This document shows, piece after piece, positions 1-7,071 of a DNA stretch of 64,000 nt. How positions within the stretch are numbered: the first letter of the stretch is position 1; each line of letters opens with the position of its first letter. The translations under genes and the position numbers were made by a program. Source of the DNA: a virus. The notes under the pieces are model-generated. The model ran no database searches and was not told where the DNA came from. It saw only the letters and a program-made list of their open reading frames with translations. The stretch lies in IMG/VR virus record IMGVR_UViG_3300031730_000001, positions 1 to 64,000 of that record. One strand, 5' to 3'.

Positions 1-2
1 AA

Positions 3-191
3 ACCGCAGTCGCCCTCAACGTTGAGTACGAGATGAGGCGACGCGCCGGAGCGCCCACCGACGACTTCCTCACCAAAACGGTCGTCCCCGCCACCAAGCG
101 GGCAGTCGCCGCCGGAGCCGACTTCGACACCATCCAGGCCGACGCCGACCGCGAGTTCGGGCAGTGGCTCATCGACAACGCCGGAAGGTAG
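3..191 (+). CDS. Hypothetical protein, 3' end only
   Basis: The reading frame is open from the window edge to a TAG at 189-191, so only the last 62 residues are visible. The tail is mixed-charge and helical in character (for example AAGADFDTIQADADREFGQW) with no motif I recognise. The next gene starts 11 bases downstream, so it is probably the last member seen of a rightward operon of small phage genes. Function unknown. The start and true length lie outside the window. Confidence 0.6.
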   Translation, partial: TAVALNVEYEMRRRAGAPTDDFLTKTVVPATKRAVAAGADFDTIQADADREFGQWLIDNAGR

Positions 192-202
192 GGAGATTCG
201 TC

Positions 203-415
203 ATGGGATTCCTGGAACGCCGCGCCACCCGGGCCTGGCATGAAGCCAACGACGACCTTGAGGCATACGTCAGCGCCTATACCGCCGGCCAAAGCGGCAG
301 CCCGGTCGAGGAGACCATCCGCTTCCGCTACCTGCAGGGCGCCGTCAACGACGCCTACGACAAGATCCCCGCCCGGTACCGCGACCCGCGCGACCGGGAC
401 GACGAAGAGGAGTGA
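203..415 (+). CDS. Small hypothetical protein (70 aa)
   Basis: The ATG at 203 follows an AGGGAG ribosome site at about 190-195 and is preferred over an in-frame ATG at 164, which lies inside the preceding gene. The protein is acidic at its C terminus (DRDDEEE) and largely helical, with no known domain. It sits in a tight operon, and the next start is 6 bases beyond its stop. Unknown early-type phage protein. Confidence 0.6.
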   Translation: MGFLERRATRAWHEANDDLEAYVSAYTAGQSGSPVEETIRFRYLQGAVNDAYDKIPARYRDPRDRDDEEE

Positions 416-420
416 CCACC

Positions 421-660
421 ATGCGCATGACCCCAACGATCTGCGGCTACATGGAGCTGCACCCCGCCGACGAACTCGGCCACGATCTCGCCCCGGACTG
501 CTGCGGCAACGAGATGACCGGCAAGGACACCGACGACGGACACAAGGAGTACGTGTGCGGCGACTGCGGCACCGTGCTCGAAGTCGACGAGCTCGGGCTC
601 GTCTACGACATCCGGGAGAAGGTCCGGAAGGCCAGGAAGACGAAGAAGGCCGCCGCCTGA
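421..660 (+). CDS. Small zinc-ribbon-like protein
   Basis: A 79-residue protein from ATG 421. GAGGAG lies 8 bases upstream and overlaps the previous stop; a GTG at 412 is a poorer alternative. It carries a CC pair at mid-protein and a CGDCG knuckle, which together could bind one zinc ion as a minimal ribbon, followed by a Lys-rich tail (KVRKARKTKKAAA). Nucleic-acid or protein binding is possible but not shown. A strong hairpin terminator follows directly. Confidence 0.6.
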   Translation: MRMTPTICGYMELHPADELGHDLAPDCCGNEMTGKDTDDGHKEYVCGDCGTVLEVDELGLVYDIREKVRKARKTKKAAA

Positions 661-678
661 TCAGCCGGACACAGAAGG

Positions 679-705
679 GCCCCGGCCTTCCCCGGCCGGG
701 GCTTT
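679..705 (+). terminator. Intrinsic terminator
   Basis: Perfect 9-bp stem, GCCCCGGCC at 679-687 and GGCCGGGGC at 694-702, followed by TTT. It closes the operon ending at 660. The stretch 706-908 holds no gene I can support. Confidence 0.8.
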
Positions 706-908
706 CGTCGTATCGGGTACGGCGCGCGCCATCCACCGCCCGTCGGTGAGGCATTTCGGCGGCATGCGGGGCGCGAGGCCCAGCGACAGCAGCAGCCGGT
801 AGCCCTCGGCCGTCTCCGCCTCATCATCACCCTGGACCGTGAACCGTAAAGCCATACGGGCAGTGTGGCGCGGGCGGTGGGGGAGCGGGGCGGGAATCGG
901 GAAGCGGG

Positions 909-1268
909 CTACTCGGCTGGCGGGTCGGCCCATCCCGTGAAGCATCGGAGGCTGCGCGCGCGATGTTCTGGCGTGTGCGTCACGTTGTAGCGGGGCTGGA
1001 GTTCCTTGATGAGCCGTTCCTCGGCTCGCTGCGAGGCGGCCCGGTCCGAATGCCAGTCGACTTCATAGCGGGCGATCTCGTGACCCCAAGGCTTCTCTCG
1101 GCGCTGCACTTCGACCCGTATCGCAGGTTCGTAGCTCATGCCCACGTAGATGAGATCGCCGCCCGCGTTGTAGATGCGGTAGACCGCGCTCGCGTCGGAG
1201 GGGCCGTGGTGGCGGATGGCGCCGCGCTCGTTGACTCGGCGGACGCGCGATGAAGGGCCGAGGGTCAT
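909..1268 (-). CDS. GIY-YIG family nuclease
   Basis: A 119-residue protein. The start at 1268 is chosen because its ATG overlaps the upstream gene's stop (ATGA), giving translational coupling. The N-terminal half has the split signature of the superfamily: VYRIYN at about residues 29-34 (the GIY position, degenerate), IYVGMS at 40-45 and a downstream Arg. A helix with AEERLIKEL carries the expected metal-binding Glu. It is a stand-alone phage-type GIY-YIG domain with no separate DNA-binding domain. Likely a DNA endonuclease, possibly a selfish homing type. It lies on the minus strand, opposite to most of the region. Confidence 0.8.
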   Translation of the reverse strand: MTLGPSSRVRRVNERGAIRHHGPSDASAVYRIYNAGGDLIYVGMSYEPAIRVEVQRREKPWGHEIARYEVDWHSDRAASQRAEERLIKELQPRYNVTHTPEHRARSLRCFTGWADPPAE

Positions 1269-1492
1269 GACGGCTTCACCTTCCCGTCGCGGATGCGCGC
1301 AACGTATTCGCGGGTCCATCCGGTTGCCTCGACGACTTCGCTGAGTCGACCACGCGGGGTCGGGTCGGGGAAGAGCTGTGGGATGAGGGCGCGGATGCGG
1401 TCGCGGTCCTCGTCGTTCTTGCGGTCGCGGTCGCGGATCCGGCGCGCGATGGCGCGGACCTCTTCGAGCTGCTCTCGGTAGTCGTCTTCCAT
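1265..1492 (-). CDS. Small helix-turn-helix protein
   Basis: A 75-residue protein with a charged coiled-coil N-terminal half (repeated RDRDRK-type segments) and a C-terminal helix-turn-helix-like motif, LSEVVEATGWTREYVARI. The motif resembles that of the minus-strand gene at 63323-63523 (TGFTREWVARI). It is coupled by ATGA to the GIY-YIG gene and is transcribed divergently from the gene at 1607, across a promoter containing GTAGGC palindromes. It may bind there; that role is inference. Confidence 0.6.
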   Translation of the reverse strand: MEDDYREQLEEVRAIARRIRDRDRKNDEDRDRIRALIPQLFPDPTPRGRLSEVVEATGWTREYVARIRDGKVKPS

Positions 1493-1512
1493 GACCTCAG
1501 TATGCCATCTCT

Positions 1513-1568
1513 GTAGGCGGACGCAATGTGCCTACCGTGTTGACATGAGAACTGTGTAGGCCTACTCT
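1513..1568 (+). promoter_or_regulatory. Promoter with GTAGGC inverted-repeat operators
   Basis: TTGACA at 1540-1545 and TACTCT at 1563-1568, 17-bp spacer, reads toward the gene at 1607. GTAGGC at 1513-1518 is inverted as GCCTAC at 1530-1535. The perfect palindrome GTAGGCCTAC at 1556-1565 overlaps the -10. The divergent HTH gene ending at 1265 is the natural candidate for the binding protein. Confidence 0.65.
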
Positions 1569-1606
1569 GTTTACATCAGCAAGGCGGCAAGCCAGGGGAG
1601 AACGAG

Positions 1607-2242
1607 ATGAACGCGACTACCGACAAGGCCCGCACCCCTTACGACGCCGAGCACGTCGCCATCGTCGACATGGGCCGCACCGTCACCGCCCTGTACATCC
1701 CTGACCCCGAGCAGGCTAAGGACCCGCAGGCGGTCGCCGACAACATCACGGCCCCCGAGTACGCGAACGTCGAAGTGGTCGCTACGGCCACACGGTGCTA
1801 CAAGACCGAGGGCGCCACGGCGTCCGGCTGGTTCATCCGCAGCGGACTCGACTCCGGCAGCGAGGGCTACCCCAACAAGCGCGCCATGCGCGAAGCCCTG
1901 CGTCTCACCATCAGCGGCTACTTCACCACCACCGAGCAGGAGACCAACGCCGTGACCGAAGCCCCCGCACCCTGCCCCAATCACCCGGCCGTCGCCGACG
2001 AGCGCGGCACTCACGCCGAAGCCCTCCCGGTTCCGCGCTGCCAGGACGGCACCGGATATGGCGTCTGGGATGAGGGTGACGGCGGCTTCACCCACGTCGT
2101 GGACTGCGCCATGAGCGCAGCCAACTGGGCCGCCGAGCAACTGGACGAGGACTCCGACTACGAGATGCACATCAAGGCCGTCTGCGGTGACCACCCGGAC
2201 CAGCCCGCCGACGGCTGTGAGGACTGCTTCGCCGACAGCTGA
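1607..2242 (+). CDS. Hypothetical protein (211 aa)
   Basis: A 211-residue acidic protein from ATG 1607, preceded by GGGGAGAACGAG. No domain recognised. The C-terminal half is rich in Cys and His pairs (CPNH near residue 123, CEDC near the end), so metal binding is possible. It is the first gene after the promoter with palindromic operators and is followed at once by a terminator, so it appears to be a single-gene transcript under its own control. Confidence 0.65.
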   Translation: MNATTDKARTPYDAEHVAIVDMGRTVTALYIPDPEQAKDPQAVADNITAPEYANVEVVATATRCYKTEGATASGWFIRSGLDSGSEGYPNKRAMREALRLTISGYFTTTEQETNAVTEAPAPCPNHPAVADERGTHAEALPVPRCQDGTGYGVWDEGDGGFTHVVDCAMSAANWAAEQLDEDSDYEMHIKAVCGDHPDQPADGCEDCFADS

Positions 2243-2250
2243 CCCGCCCC

Positions 2251-2274
2251 GCCCGGCCTTTCGAGGCCGGGCTT
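2251..2274 (+). terminator. Intrinsic terminator
   Basis: Stem GCCCGGCC at 2251-2258 with GGCCGGGC at 2265-2272, six-base loop. It lies 8 bases past the stop of the gene ending at 2242. Confidence 0.75.
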
Positions 2275-2317
2275 CACCACCGAATTGCCGCCCGACTTGC
2301 CGCCGAAGGGAATCCCG

Positions 2318-2644
2318 ATGTCGCACTTCAGCTACTCGGAGGCCGTGGACCGTGCCGCCCGAGTCCTGTTCGCCAAGCACTCCCCGGCATTCTCCGACCA
2401 GTACGGGAAGTGCGAAGTCTCCGGCTACGTCGCATCGGAGGGGGTCGACGGAAAGGTCCGCGTCACTCACCAGATTCCCGAGCCGGACCTGCTGGACGAT
2501 GACCGGATGAGCGACGACGAGATGGCCGCCGAACGCCATCGCATGGTCGAGCTCTACGCGAAGACACTGGAAACCGCAGGCTGGACGGTGGCGCGACGAG
2601 GTCCTCACTCCCGGAAGCCGTACCTGCTGGCGAGCCGGCCGTGA
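2318..2644 (+). CDS. Hypothetical protein, paralogue of 2908-3225
   Basis: A 108-residue protein. The ATG at 2318 has a GAAGGG ribosome site and is preferred to the ATG at 2285, which leads with a proline-rich stretch lying in the terminator trail. The C-terminal 60 residues match the gene at 2908 closely: both contain PDLLD, then AAERHRMV, then AGW, then RGP and YLL in the same order. Family unknown; the duplication suggests a recent tandem copy with diverged N-terminal halves. Confidence 0.7.
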   Translation: MSHFSYSEAVDRAARVLFAKHSPAFSDQYGKCEVSGYVASEGVDGKVRVTHQIPEPDLLDDDRMSDDEMAAERHRMVELYAKTLETAGWTVARRGPHSRKPYLLASRP

Positions 2645-2898
2645 TCGCCCCACCGCGTCTCAACATCCCCGTCCCGCAGGCGGTCCTGGATGCGTTCCCT
2701 GCCCCGCCGTCCACGCCGGCGGAGGAGGCGCGGCTGGCGGGCGTGATGCTCGCCGCCCAAGCCCAACTCTGCGAGGACCCCGACGCCCGCGAGGAAGGCC
2801 GCCACCGCATGACCGCGCTGATCGCCGCCGCCAACAAGCAGCTGGCGCGCACCGGGGCCGTCTACGGCTGGGGCGACCTGCCCGGCCTCAACCGATAG
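2641..2898 (+). CDS. Hypothetical protein (85 aa)
   Basis: GTG start at 2641 overlapping the previous stop (GTGA). An Ala-rich helical protein of 85 residues with no known motif. It is inserted between the two paralogous genes at 2318 and 2908 and ends just before a good AGGAG site for the second. Function unknown. Confidence 0.6.
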   Translation: MIAPPRLNIPVPQAVLDAFPAPPSTPAEEARLAGVMLAAQAQLCEDPDAREEGRHRMTALIAAANKQLARTGAVYGWGDLPGLNR

Positions 2899-2907
2899 GA
2901 GAACTGC

Positions 2908-3225
2908 ATGTCCGGCACGATCTATGAGGAAGTCGTCGAAGAACTCGGCCGCCATCACGCCCGCGTCGGCCAGACCGAGTACGGCGGCACCGTCACCCCC
3001 GGATTCGTCGTCTCTGCCGGACCCGAGGGCAAGGCGCGGATCTCCCACATGACCCCGTCGCCGGACCTGCTCGACCCGGACCGGACCAGCGACGACGACC
3101 TCGCAGCCGAGCGGCATCGGATGGTCGACGCCTACGCGGCCACGCTCGCGGCGGCCGGTTGGCGAGTCGAGCAGCGCGGACCGCGATCCCGCCACCCGTA
3201 CCTGCTGGTGGGGCGCGGACGATGA
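2908..3225 (+). CDS. Hypothetical protein, paralogue of 2318-2644
   Basis: A 105-residue protein with AGGAG 7 bases before the ATG. It shares with the 2318 gene the ordered motif PDLLD, SDD, AAERHRMV, AGW, RGP, R-PYLL. The first 40 residues differ. It overlaps the next gene by ATGA. Function unknown; the conserved half is probably the functional domain. Confidence 0.7.
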   Translation: MSGTIYEEVVEELGRHHARVGQTEYGGTVTPGFVVSAGPEGKARISHMTPSPDLLDPDRTSDDDLAAERHRMVDAYAATLAAAGWRVEQRGPRSRHPYLLVGRGR

Positions 3226-3743
3226 CCGCCGCCTGGCCGTTCGGCGCCGATGCCGACGAACACGACCCGCTCACCAAGCTCCGCATCCCCGTCGTCAGCA
3301 GCTTCAACCCGGAATGGAAGTACATCGCCGCCTGGATCGGCGTCGACCGCAGTCGCTACAGCTGGGGCAGCGCCGAACGCCCCACCGACGCCGAAGCCGC
3401 CATGCTCGCCAGCTTCATCGACGAGTACAAACACCACTGGTTCAACGACGGCTACCAGGCGCGGCTACTGAAGCGGCCCCTCGACGTCGACTCCGGCTGC
3501 AACACCACCGTCTTCATCAAGTACGGCAACGACGACTGGGGCTACCGGCTGTGCTCGTGGATCTACGGGCCGACCTATCTTCCCGTCGGACCCAAACTGC
3601 GCGGCGGCGAATACGACGCAGGCGAACACCGAGGACCGCTCACCCTGGAACAGGTCATGGACCGGCGCCACACCATCGGCGACGAACCCATGGCGCACTG
3701 GGTGGACTGGAAGGCCGCGCGCCCGGAGGTGTTCCCGGCATGA
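3222..3743 (+). CDS. Hypothetical protein (173 aa)
   Basis: ATG 3222 overlaps the previous stop (ATGA), which fixes the start over an upstream in-frame ATG at 3159. The protein is rich in Trp and Tyr (WKYIAAWIGVDRSRYSWG, WGYRLCSWIYGP) and looks like a compact globular enzyme or binding protein, but I recognise no catalytic motif. It is central in an operon of overlapping genes from 2318 to 4577. Confidence 0.65.
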   Translation: MTAAWPFGADADEHDPLTKLRIPVVSSFNPEWKYIAAWIGVDRSRYSWGSAERPTDAEAAMLASFIDEYKHHWFNDGYQARLLKRPLDVDSGCNTTVFIKYGNDDWGYRLCSWIYGPTYLPVGPKLRGGEYDAGEHRGPLTLEQVMDRRHTIGDEPMAHWVDWKAARPEVFPA

Positions 3744-4036
3744 CCCGGCCCCTGTCCGCGAAGGCGGCCCGCGCCGTCATCGACGCCGCCACGATCGTGA
3801 AAGCGCCCGACCATCGCGACACCAACACGTGGAACGTCGTGGCCGCCGACGGCACGGTGCTCGTCGTCATCGAACCGTCCTACGGCGGGACGTCACGGAC
3901 AGGCCGCAACGGGTGGCTGTGGTGGCTCGCCGATGGTGGGCGCACCCGCAACCCGGTTGAAGCCACCCGGGAGAAAGCTGCTATTGCCGGGCTGCTCGCC
4001 TGGGAACGGCGGGCGACGGCGAGGCCACAGCCGTGA
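3740..4036 (+). CDS. Hypothetical protein (98 aa)
   Basis: ATG 3740 overlaps the upstream stop. The sequence is basic, with a beta-rich middle (VVAADGTVLVVIEP) and an aromatic patch NGWLWWLADGG. No family recognised. Operon member. Confidence 0.6.
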   Translation: MTRPLSAKAARAVIDAATIVKAPDHRDTNTWNVVAADGTVLVVIEPSYGGTSRTGRNGWLWWLADGGRTRNPVEATREKAAIAGLLAWERRATARPQP

Positions 4037-4284
4037 CCGCCCCGGCCCCGACGCTGGCCGACGAGTTCCCGATCCCGGGCGTCCGGTTCGAGAACGGACG
4101 CACCCGGCATCGCGTCCGCCGGCCCGAGGATCAGCGGTGGTGGGAGCTGCTGCACGCCGCCTGCGGGAAGAGCGGATACCGGGCGACCGGGTACGTCGTC
4201 GGGGCGGTTGGGGAATGCCGGGGATGCGCGCGGGCTGTAGGCGCCGAACAGACGAATCCATTGCCGACCGCTACGACAGGATGA
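4033..4284 (+). CDS. Hypothetical protein (83 aa)
   Basis: GTG start at 4033 with GTGA overlap. It contains AACGKSGY and ECRGCARA, giving up to three cysteines that could form a partial zinc site. Basic middle section. No family assigned. The next gene starts at 4281 inside its stop. Confidence 0.6.
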   Translation: MTAPAPTLADEFPIPGVRFENGRTRHRVRRPEDQRWWELLHAACGKSGYRATGYVVGAVGECRGCARAVGAEQTNPLPTATTG

Positions 4285-4577
4285 ACCTCATGGCCGACCT
4301 GCACCCCGATGCCTTCAAGCTCCGCACCGTCATCCGCGATCACGACGAACGCGGCGGCAACACCGAAGACGCCGAGGGCAAACTCGCAGGCGTTGACGCA
4401 TTCGCGTTCCTCGGTGCAGCCGCAGCCCGAGCCCGACTCATGACCGAAGGCTTCGGGACCCTCCGCCAGACCCTCAACCCGCGACAGCGGCAAGAGCTGG
4501 AGGAGCTACTCACCACCATGTGGCAGGACGGCTTCATCGTCGGCGCCAGCTACGAGGCGCAGCACCATACCGCTTGA
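4281..4577 (+). CDS. Hypothetical protein (98 aa)
   Basis: The start at ATG 4281 gives the usual ATGA overlap; ATG 4290 is a possible alternative. A helical protein with a conserved-looking central run GAAAARARLMTEGFG. It is the last gene of the 2318-4577 operon, followed by a terminator. Function unknown. Confidence 0.6.
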   Translation: MNLMADLHPDAFKLRTVIRDHDERGGNTEDAEGKLAGVDAFAFLGAAAARARLMTEGFGTLRQTLNPRQRQELEELLTTMWQDGFIVGASYEAQHHTA

Positions 4578-4592
4578 CCCGCCGCACCCGAG

Positions 4593-4623
4593 AGCCCGCC
4601 TCCACCGTCTGGGGCGGGCTTTC
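4593..4623 (+). terminator. Intrinsic terminator
   Basis: AGCCCGCC at 4593-4600 pairs with GGCGGGCT at 4613-4620, followed by TT. It closes the operon ending at 4577. Confidence 0.75.
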
Positions 4624-4753
4624 GGCGTGCGGTGAGCCGTTTCTGTGTCCGGCACCTCACCCACTGTGCCATTGGCCCACCGTGTCAACCCGTAATGCCA
4701 CAATCGGCTCAGTAGTGCCCCTGTTTCTCGTACCACCGCCGAGGAGCTGCACC

Positions 4754-5461
4754 ATGCACGACCACACCCCCGACGACTCCGGCTACGAATGGCCGGTCTG
4801 CGTTACTCCCCGATGCGAACGCCGACTGTGGGTTGCCGAGGCCGACAGGTGGGCTTGCCGGCCCTGCGGCGACGTCACCTTGACCCGCATCGCCGAACTC
4901 CCTGCCCTCTTCCGCCAGCTGGACACAACCGCAACCCTGATGCGCGGCGCCCGCCGTCCAGGCGGTGGAGGATCCGGCAGTAGGACCCCGCCGATTCCGC
5001 CCCGGCTGGAAGTCCTGTCCCTGGTCGGTCCCGGCGGTGTCGCGGCCCGTCTGTCGGCGATTGAGGATGCGTGGCGGAAGGTGCTCGACTGGCCCATCGC
5101 CCCGTGGCGCGGCTCCCCGGCGCAGGCCGTGCCGCAGCTGGCTGGCTTCCTCGCCAACAACTTGCTGTGGGCGTGCGGCAGTTACGAGGAGGTCGGCCAG
5201 GACATCGACGACCTGCGCAGGCTGCACGGCGAGATGAAGGCCATCGTCGAGGATGAACGGCGGCCCGGGCGGGTGCAGATCGGTAACTGTCCTGTACGGC
5301 TCGACGACGGCCCGTGTTGGACGCCGCTCACTGCGTCCGCCGCCAGCCACCGGGTGCGATGCGGCGGCTGCAACGCGAAGTGGGAGACGATCGGGGAGTG
5401 GCGGGAATTGCGGGCCGCGCAAGAAGCCGTGCTCGCCGAAGCGGCAGGAGTCGCGGCGTGA
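4754..5461 (+). CDS. Two-zinc-ribbon protein of Streptomyces phage type
   Basis: A 235-residue protein with GAGGAG 7 bases before the ATG. An N-terminal Cys cluster (CVTPRCERRLW then WACRPCG) and a C-terminal one (NCPVRLDDGPCW then VRCGGCNAKW) would each complete a zinc ribbon, separated by a helical core of about 130 residues. The arrangement is typical of uncharacterised Streptomyces and actinophage proteins. DNA binding is plausible but unproven. It heads the operon 4754-6552. Confidence 0.7.
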   Translation: MHDHTPDDSGYEWPVCVTPRCERRLWVAEADRWACRPCGDVTLTRIAELPALFRQLDTTATLMRGARRPGGGGSGSRTPPIPPRLEVLSLVGPGGVAARLSAIEDAWRKVLDWPIAPWRGSPAQAVPQLAGFLANNLLWACGSYEEVGQDIDDLRRLHGEMKAIVEDERRPGRVQIGNCPVRLDDGPCWTPLTASAASHRVRCGGCNAKWETIGEWRELRAAQEAVLAEAAGVAA

Positions 5462-5637
5462 ACTGCGCCTGCAAGCTCGCCAGTTGCGGCCCCGTCGTTG
5501 CCCGCTGGAGCCACCCCAGCGGAAGCGTCAGCTGGCTGTGCCGGAACTGCCTCGACTGCTGGTTCGACAACGCCGACGACGACCCCGACTTGGAGCCTGC
5601 CGCATGGCGGTGGATCGCAATAGGAGCGGCAGCGTGA
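5458..5637 (+). CDS. Cys-rich small protein (59 aa)
   Basis: GTG start at 5458 overlapping the upstream stop. Six cysteines in the first 36 residues (CACKLASC, then CRNCLDC) suggest a compact zinc-binding fold. Acidic C terminus. No family recognised. Confidence 0.6.
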   Translation: MNCACKLASCGPVVARWSHPSGSVSWLCRNCLDCWFDNADDDPDLEPAAWRWIAIGAAA

Positions 5638-5936
5638 AGCGCCAACCCATGACTCACGACTTCGGTCCCGACCGCCGAGGTTGGGGCCACGACTACTGCG
5701 TCGACAAGGTCGCCGACGGCGGCCAGCAGATACGCGCATCCGGATGGGGACATGACGGCAGGATGATCCAGGAAGGCGACTACCTGCTCCTGGCGGCCAA
5801 GGGCGGGCAGCGCACCACCCGCTACCAGGTGCAGACGATCGAACGCGTTATGGACCCGCCCGACATGTGGTTCGCGGACCTGACCTTCGCGCCCCGGCAG
5901 TACGCCACTCAGGAAGAGATGGACGCGACGCGATGA
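5634..5936 (+). CDS. Hypothetical protein (100 aa)
   Basis: GTG 5634 has AGGAG 8 bases upstream and overlaps the previous stop, so it is preferred to ATG 5649. The C-terminal half (GDYLLLAAKGGQRTTRYQV, then MWFADLTFAP) reads like a small beta-barrel, similar in style to phage and plasmid proteins that follow a short variable head. Function unknown. Confidence 0.6.
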   Translation: MKRQPMTHDFGPDRRGWGHDYCVDKVADGGQQIRASGWGHDGRMIQEGDYLLLAAKGGQRTTRYQVQTIERVMDPPDMWFADLTFAPRQYATQEEMDATR

Positions 5937-6241
5937 GCGATGAGAGACCGGCATCCGGCACGACCCGCTACCTGTGCCCCCTCGAATGCGGATGGCACCA
6001 CGACGAAGCACCCCCGAGCCTCGCCGACATCAACGGGGTCGCCCCAGACCCGACGGCCCGCGCCTTCCAGGATCTCTTCAACTCGATCGTCACCAACGCC
6101 TGCATGCGCCGCGCCGGGCGCACGGAGACTGCGCTGCGGGAGCACCTGGATACGCACACCACGCTGGAGTTCGCCACCGTCATCCACGGCCTGCGGGTTG
6201 AGGTCGCGCGCCTGAAGAGCAGCGAGGAACCGGCCGGATGA
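5933..6241 (+). CDS. Hypothetical protein with CxxxC-H pair
   Basis: 102 residues from ATG 5933 (ATGA overlap). YLCPLECGWHHDEAP near residue 15 and a later REHLDTH could supply a zinc site as in C2H2-like or HNH-like small proteins, but no nuclease signature follows. Operon member. Confidence 0.55.
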   Translation: MSDERPASGTTRYLCPLECGWHHDEAPPSLADINGVAPDPTARAFQDLFNSIVTNACMRRAGRTETALREHLDTHTTLEFATVIHGLRVEVARLKSSEEPAG

Positions 6242-6552
6242 GCGACATCACTGACTTCCTCCGCACCCGCTACGTCGAGGATGCGGCTGCGATCCGGGCG
6301 AACTGGCACGGCAAGGGCATCACCTCCGAGCGGTACCACGGGACGCCCATCGACCCGGTACGCCTACTCGCCGACCTCGACGCCAAGCAGCAGATCCTGA
6401 AAGCGCACGAGCGGCTACCCGAGGGAGCCTTCTGCATCGCATGCGACGCCCCGACAGGCATTCCCGGCGAACCCGACGGCTGTGCGACCGTCCGCCTGCT
6501 GGCCGCGATGTACGCCAGCCACCCGGAATACCGCGACGAATGGCGGCCGTGA
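6238..6552 (+). CDS. DUF6221-like protein
   Basis: 104 residues. It has the family's layout: an N-terminal FLR-TRYVED segment, a central Asp/Ala helix (LLADLDAKQQIL) and the closing pattern of a hydrophobic helix, YASHPEYRDEWRP. This family is widespread in Streptomyces chromosomes, prophages and phages, with no known function. Its presence supports a streptomycete host. Last gene of the 4754-6552 operon. Confidence 0.75.
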   Translation: MSDITDFLRTRYVEDAAAIRANWHGKGITSERYHGTPIDPVRLLADLDAKQQILKAHERLPEGAFCIACDAPTGIPGEPDGCATVRLLAAMYASHPEYRDEWRP

Positions 6553-6590
6553 GCGGAGAGTAATCACCGCGCGACTCTTGACACCACTTC

Positions 6591-6637
6591 AATCACATAG
6601 CTTGCGCCCGTGACCAGGGCGAGCTTATCGTGTGATT
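6591..6637 (+). repeat. Long imperfect inverted repeat
   Basis: AATCACA at 6591-6597 pairs with TGTGATT at 6631-6637. Inside it, GCTTGCGCCC pairs imperfectly with GGGCGAGC around a seven-base loop. It lies between two operons and could be an RNA stem or a binding site. A TTGACA at 6578-6583 lies just upstream but lacks a well-placed -10. Confidence 0.55.
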
Positions 6638-6657
6638 CATTCGATCTAGCTGTCTGA

Positions 6658-6684
6658 AGGGCCGCCCACTGTGGTGGCCCTTTC
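6658..6684 (+). terminator. Intrinsic terminator
   Basis: AGGGCC at 6658-6663 pairs with GGCCCT at 6676-6681, with CCAC/GTGG inside and TTT after. Confidence 0.6.
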
Positions 6685-6704
6685 GCGTTACCGGGGGTGA
6701 TCGC

Positions 6705-6950
6705 ATGCCCGGTCTACTCATCCCCGTCGACCTCGCCGCCCACGTTGCCGGACACCCCGAAGCGACCATCCGGCGATGGGCCTGCGAAGGCCGCCTCACC
6801 CGGCACCCGGACTCGGGCCGCCGCAAGAACGGCGTGCTGTACGACATCGAGGAGATCCCCGAGGCGACCCGCGACAAAGACACGCTCAAGCTGATCGCCC
6901 CCGGCGCAACCCCGCCCGTCATCGGGCAGACATCCCAACTCGCCGCCTGA
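6705..6950 (+). CDS. MerR/AlpA-like HTH DNA-binding protein
   Basis: 81 residues. The first 50 follow the excisionase/MerR-type winged helix pattern: a two-helix start (VDLAAHVAGHPEATIRRWACEG), then a short wing (RHPDSGRRKNGVLYDIEEI). Such proteins act as transcription activators or recombination directionality factors in phages. It stands alone between two hairpin regions, so it is probably transcribed separately. Confidence 0.7.
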   Translation: MPGLLIPVDLAAHVAGHPEATIRRWACEGRLTRHPDSGRRKNGVLYDIEEIPEATRDKDTLKLIAPGATPPVIGQTSQLAA

Positions 6951-7013
6951 CGCCCCCCATCTCCTGCGCGCGGTGGCGCAGGCGGGCCTTGAAGCGCCCC
7001 GCGCTCGGCCCCA

Positions 7014-7049
7014 CCGTCCGCCCGGCCCTGAGGGGGACCGGGCGGACGG
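7014..7049 (+). terminator. GC-rich perfect hairpin
   Basis: CCGTCCGCCCGG at 7014-7025 and CCGGGCGGACGG at 7038-7049 form a perfect 12-bp stem with no T tract. It lies just before the ribosome site of the next gene, so it may act as a terminator or as a leader structure. Confidence 0.6.
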
Positions 7050-7071
7050 CAAACTTCGGAGAGAGGCGACG

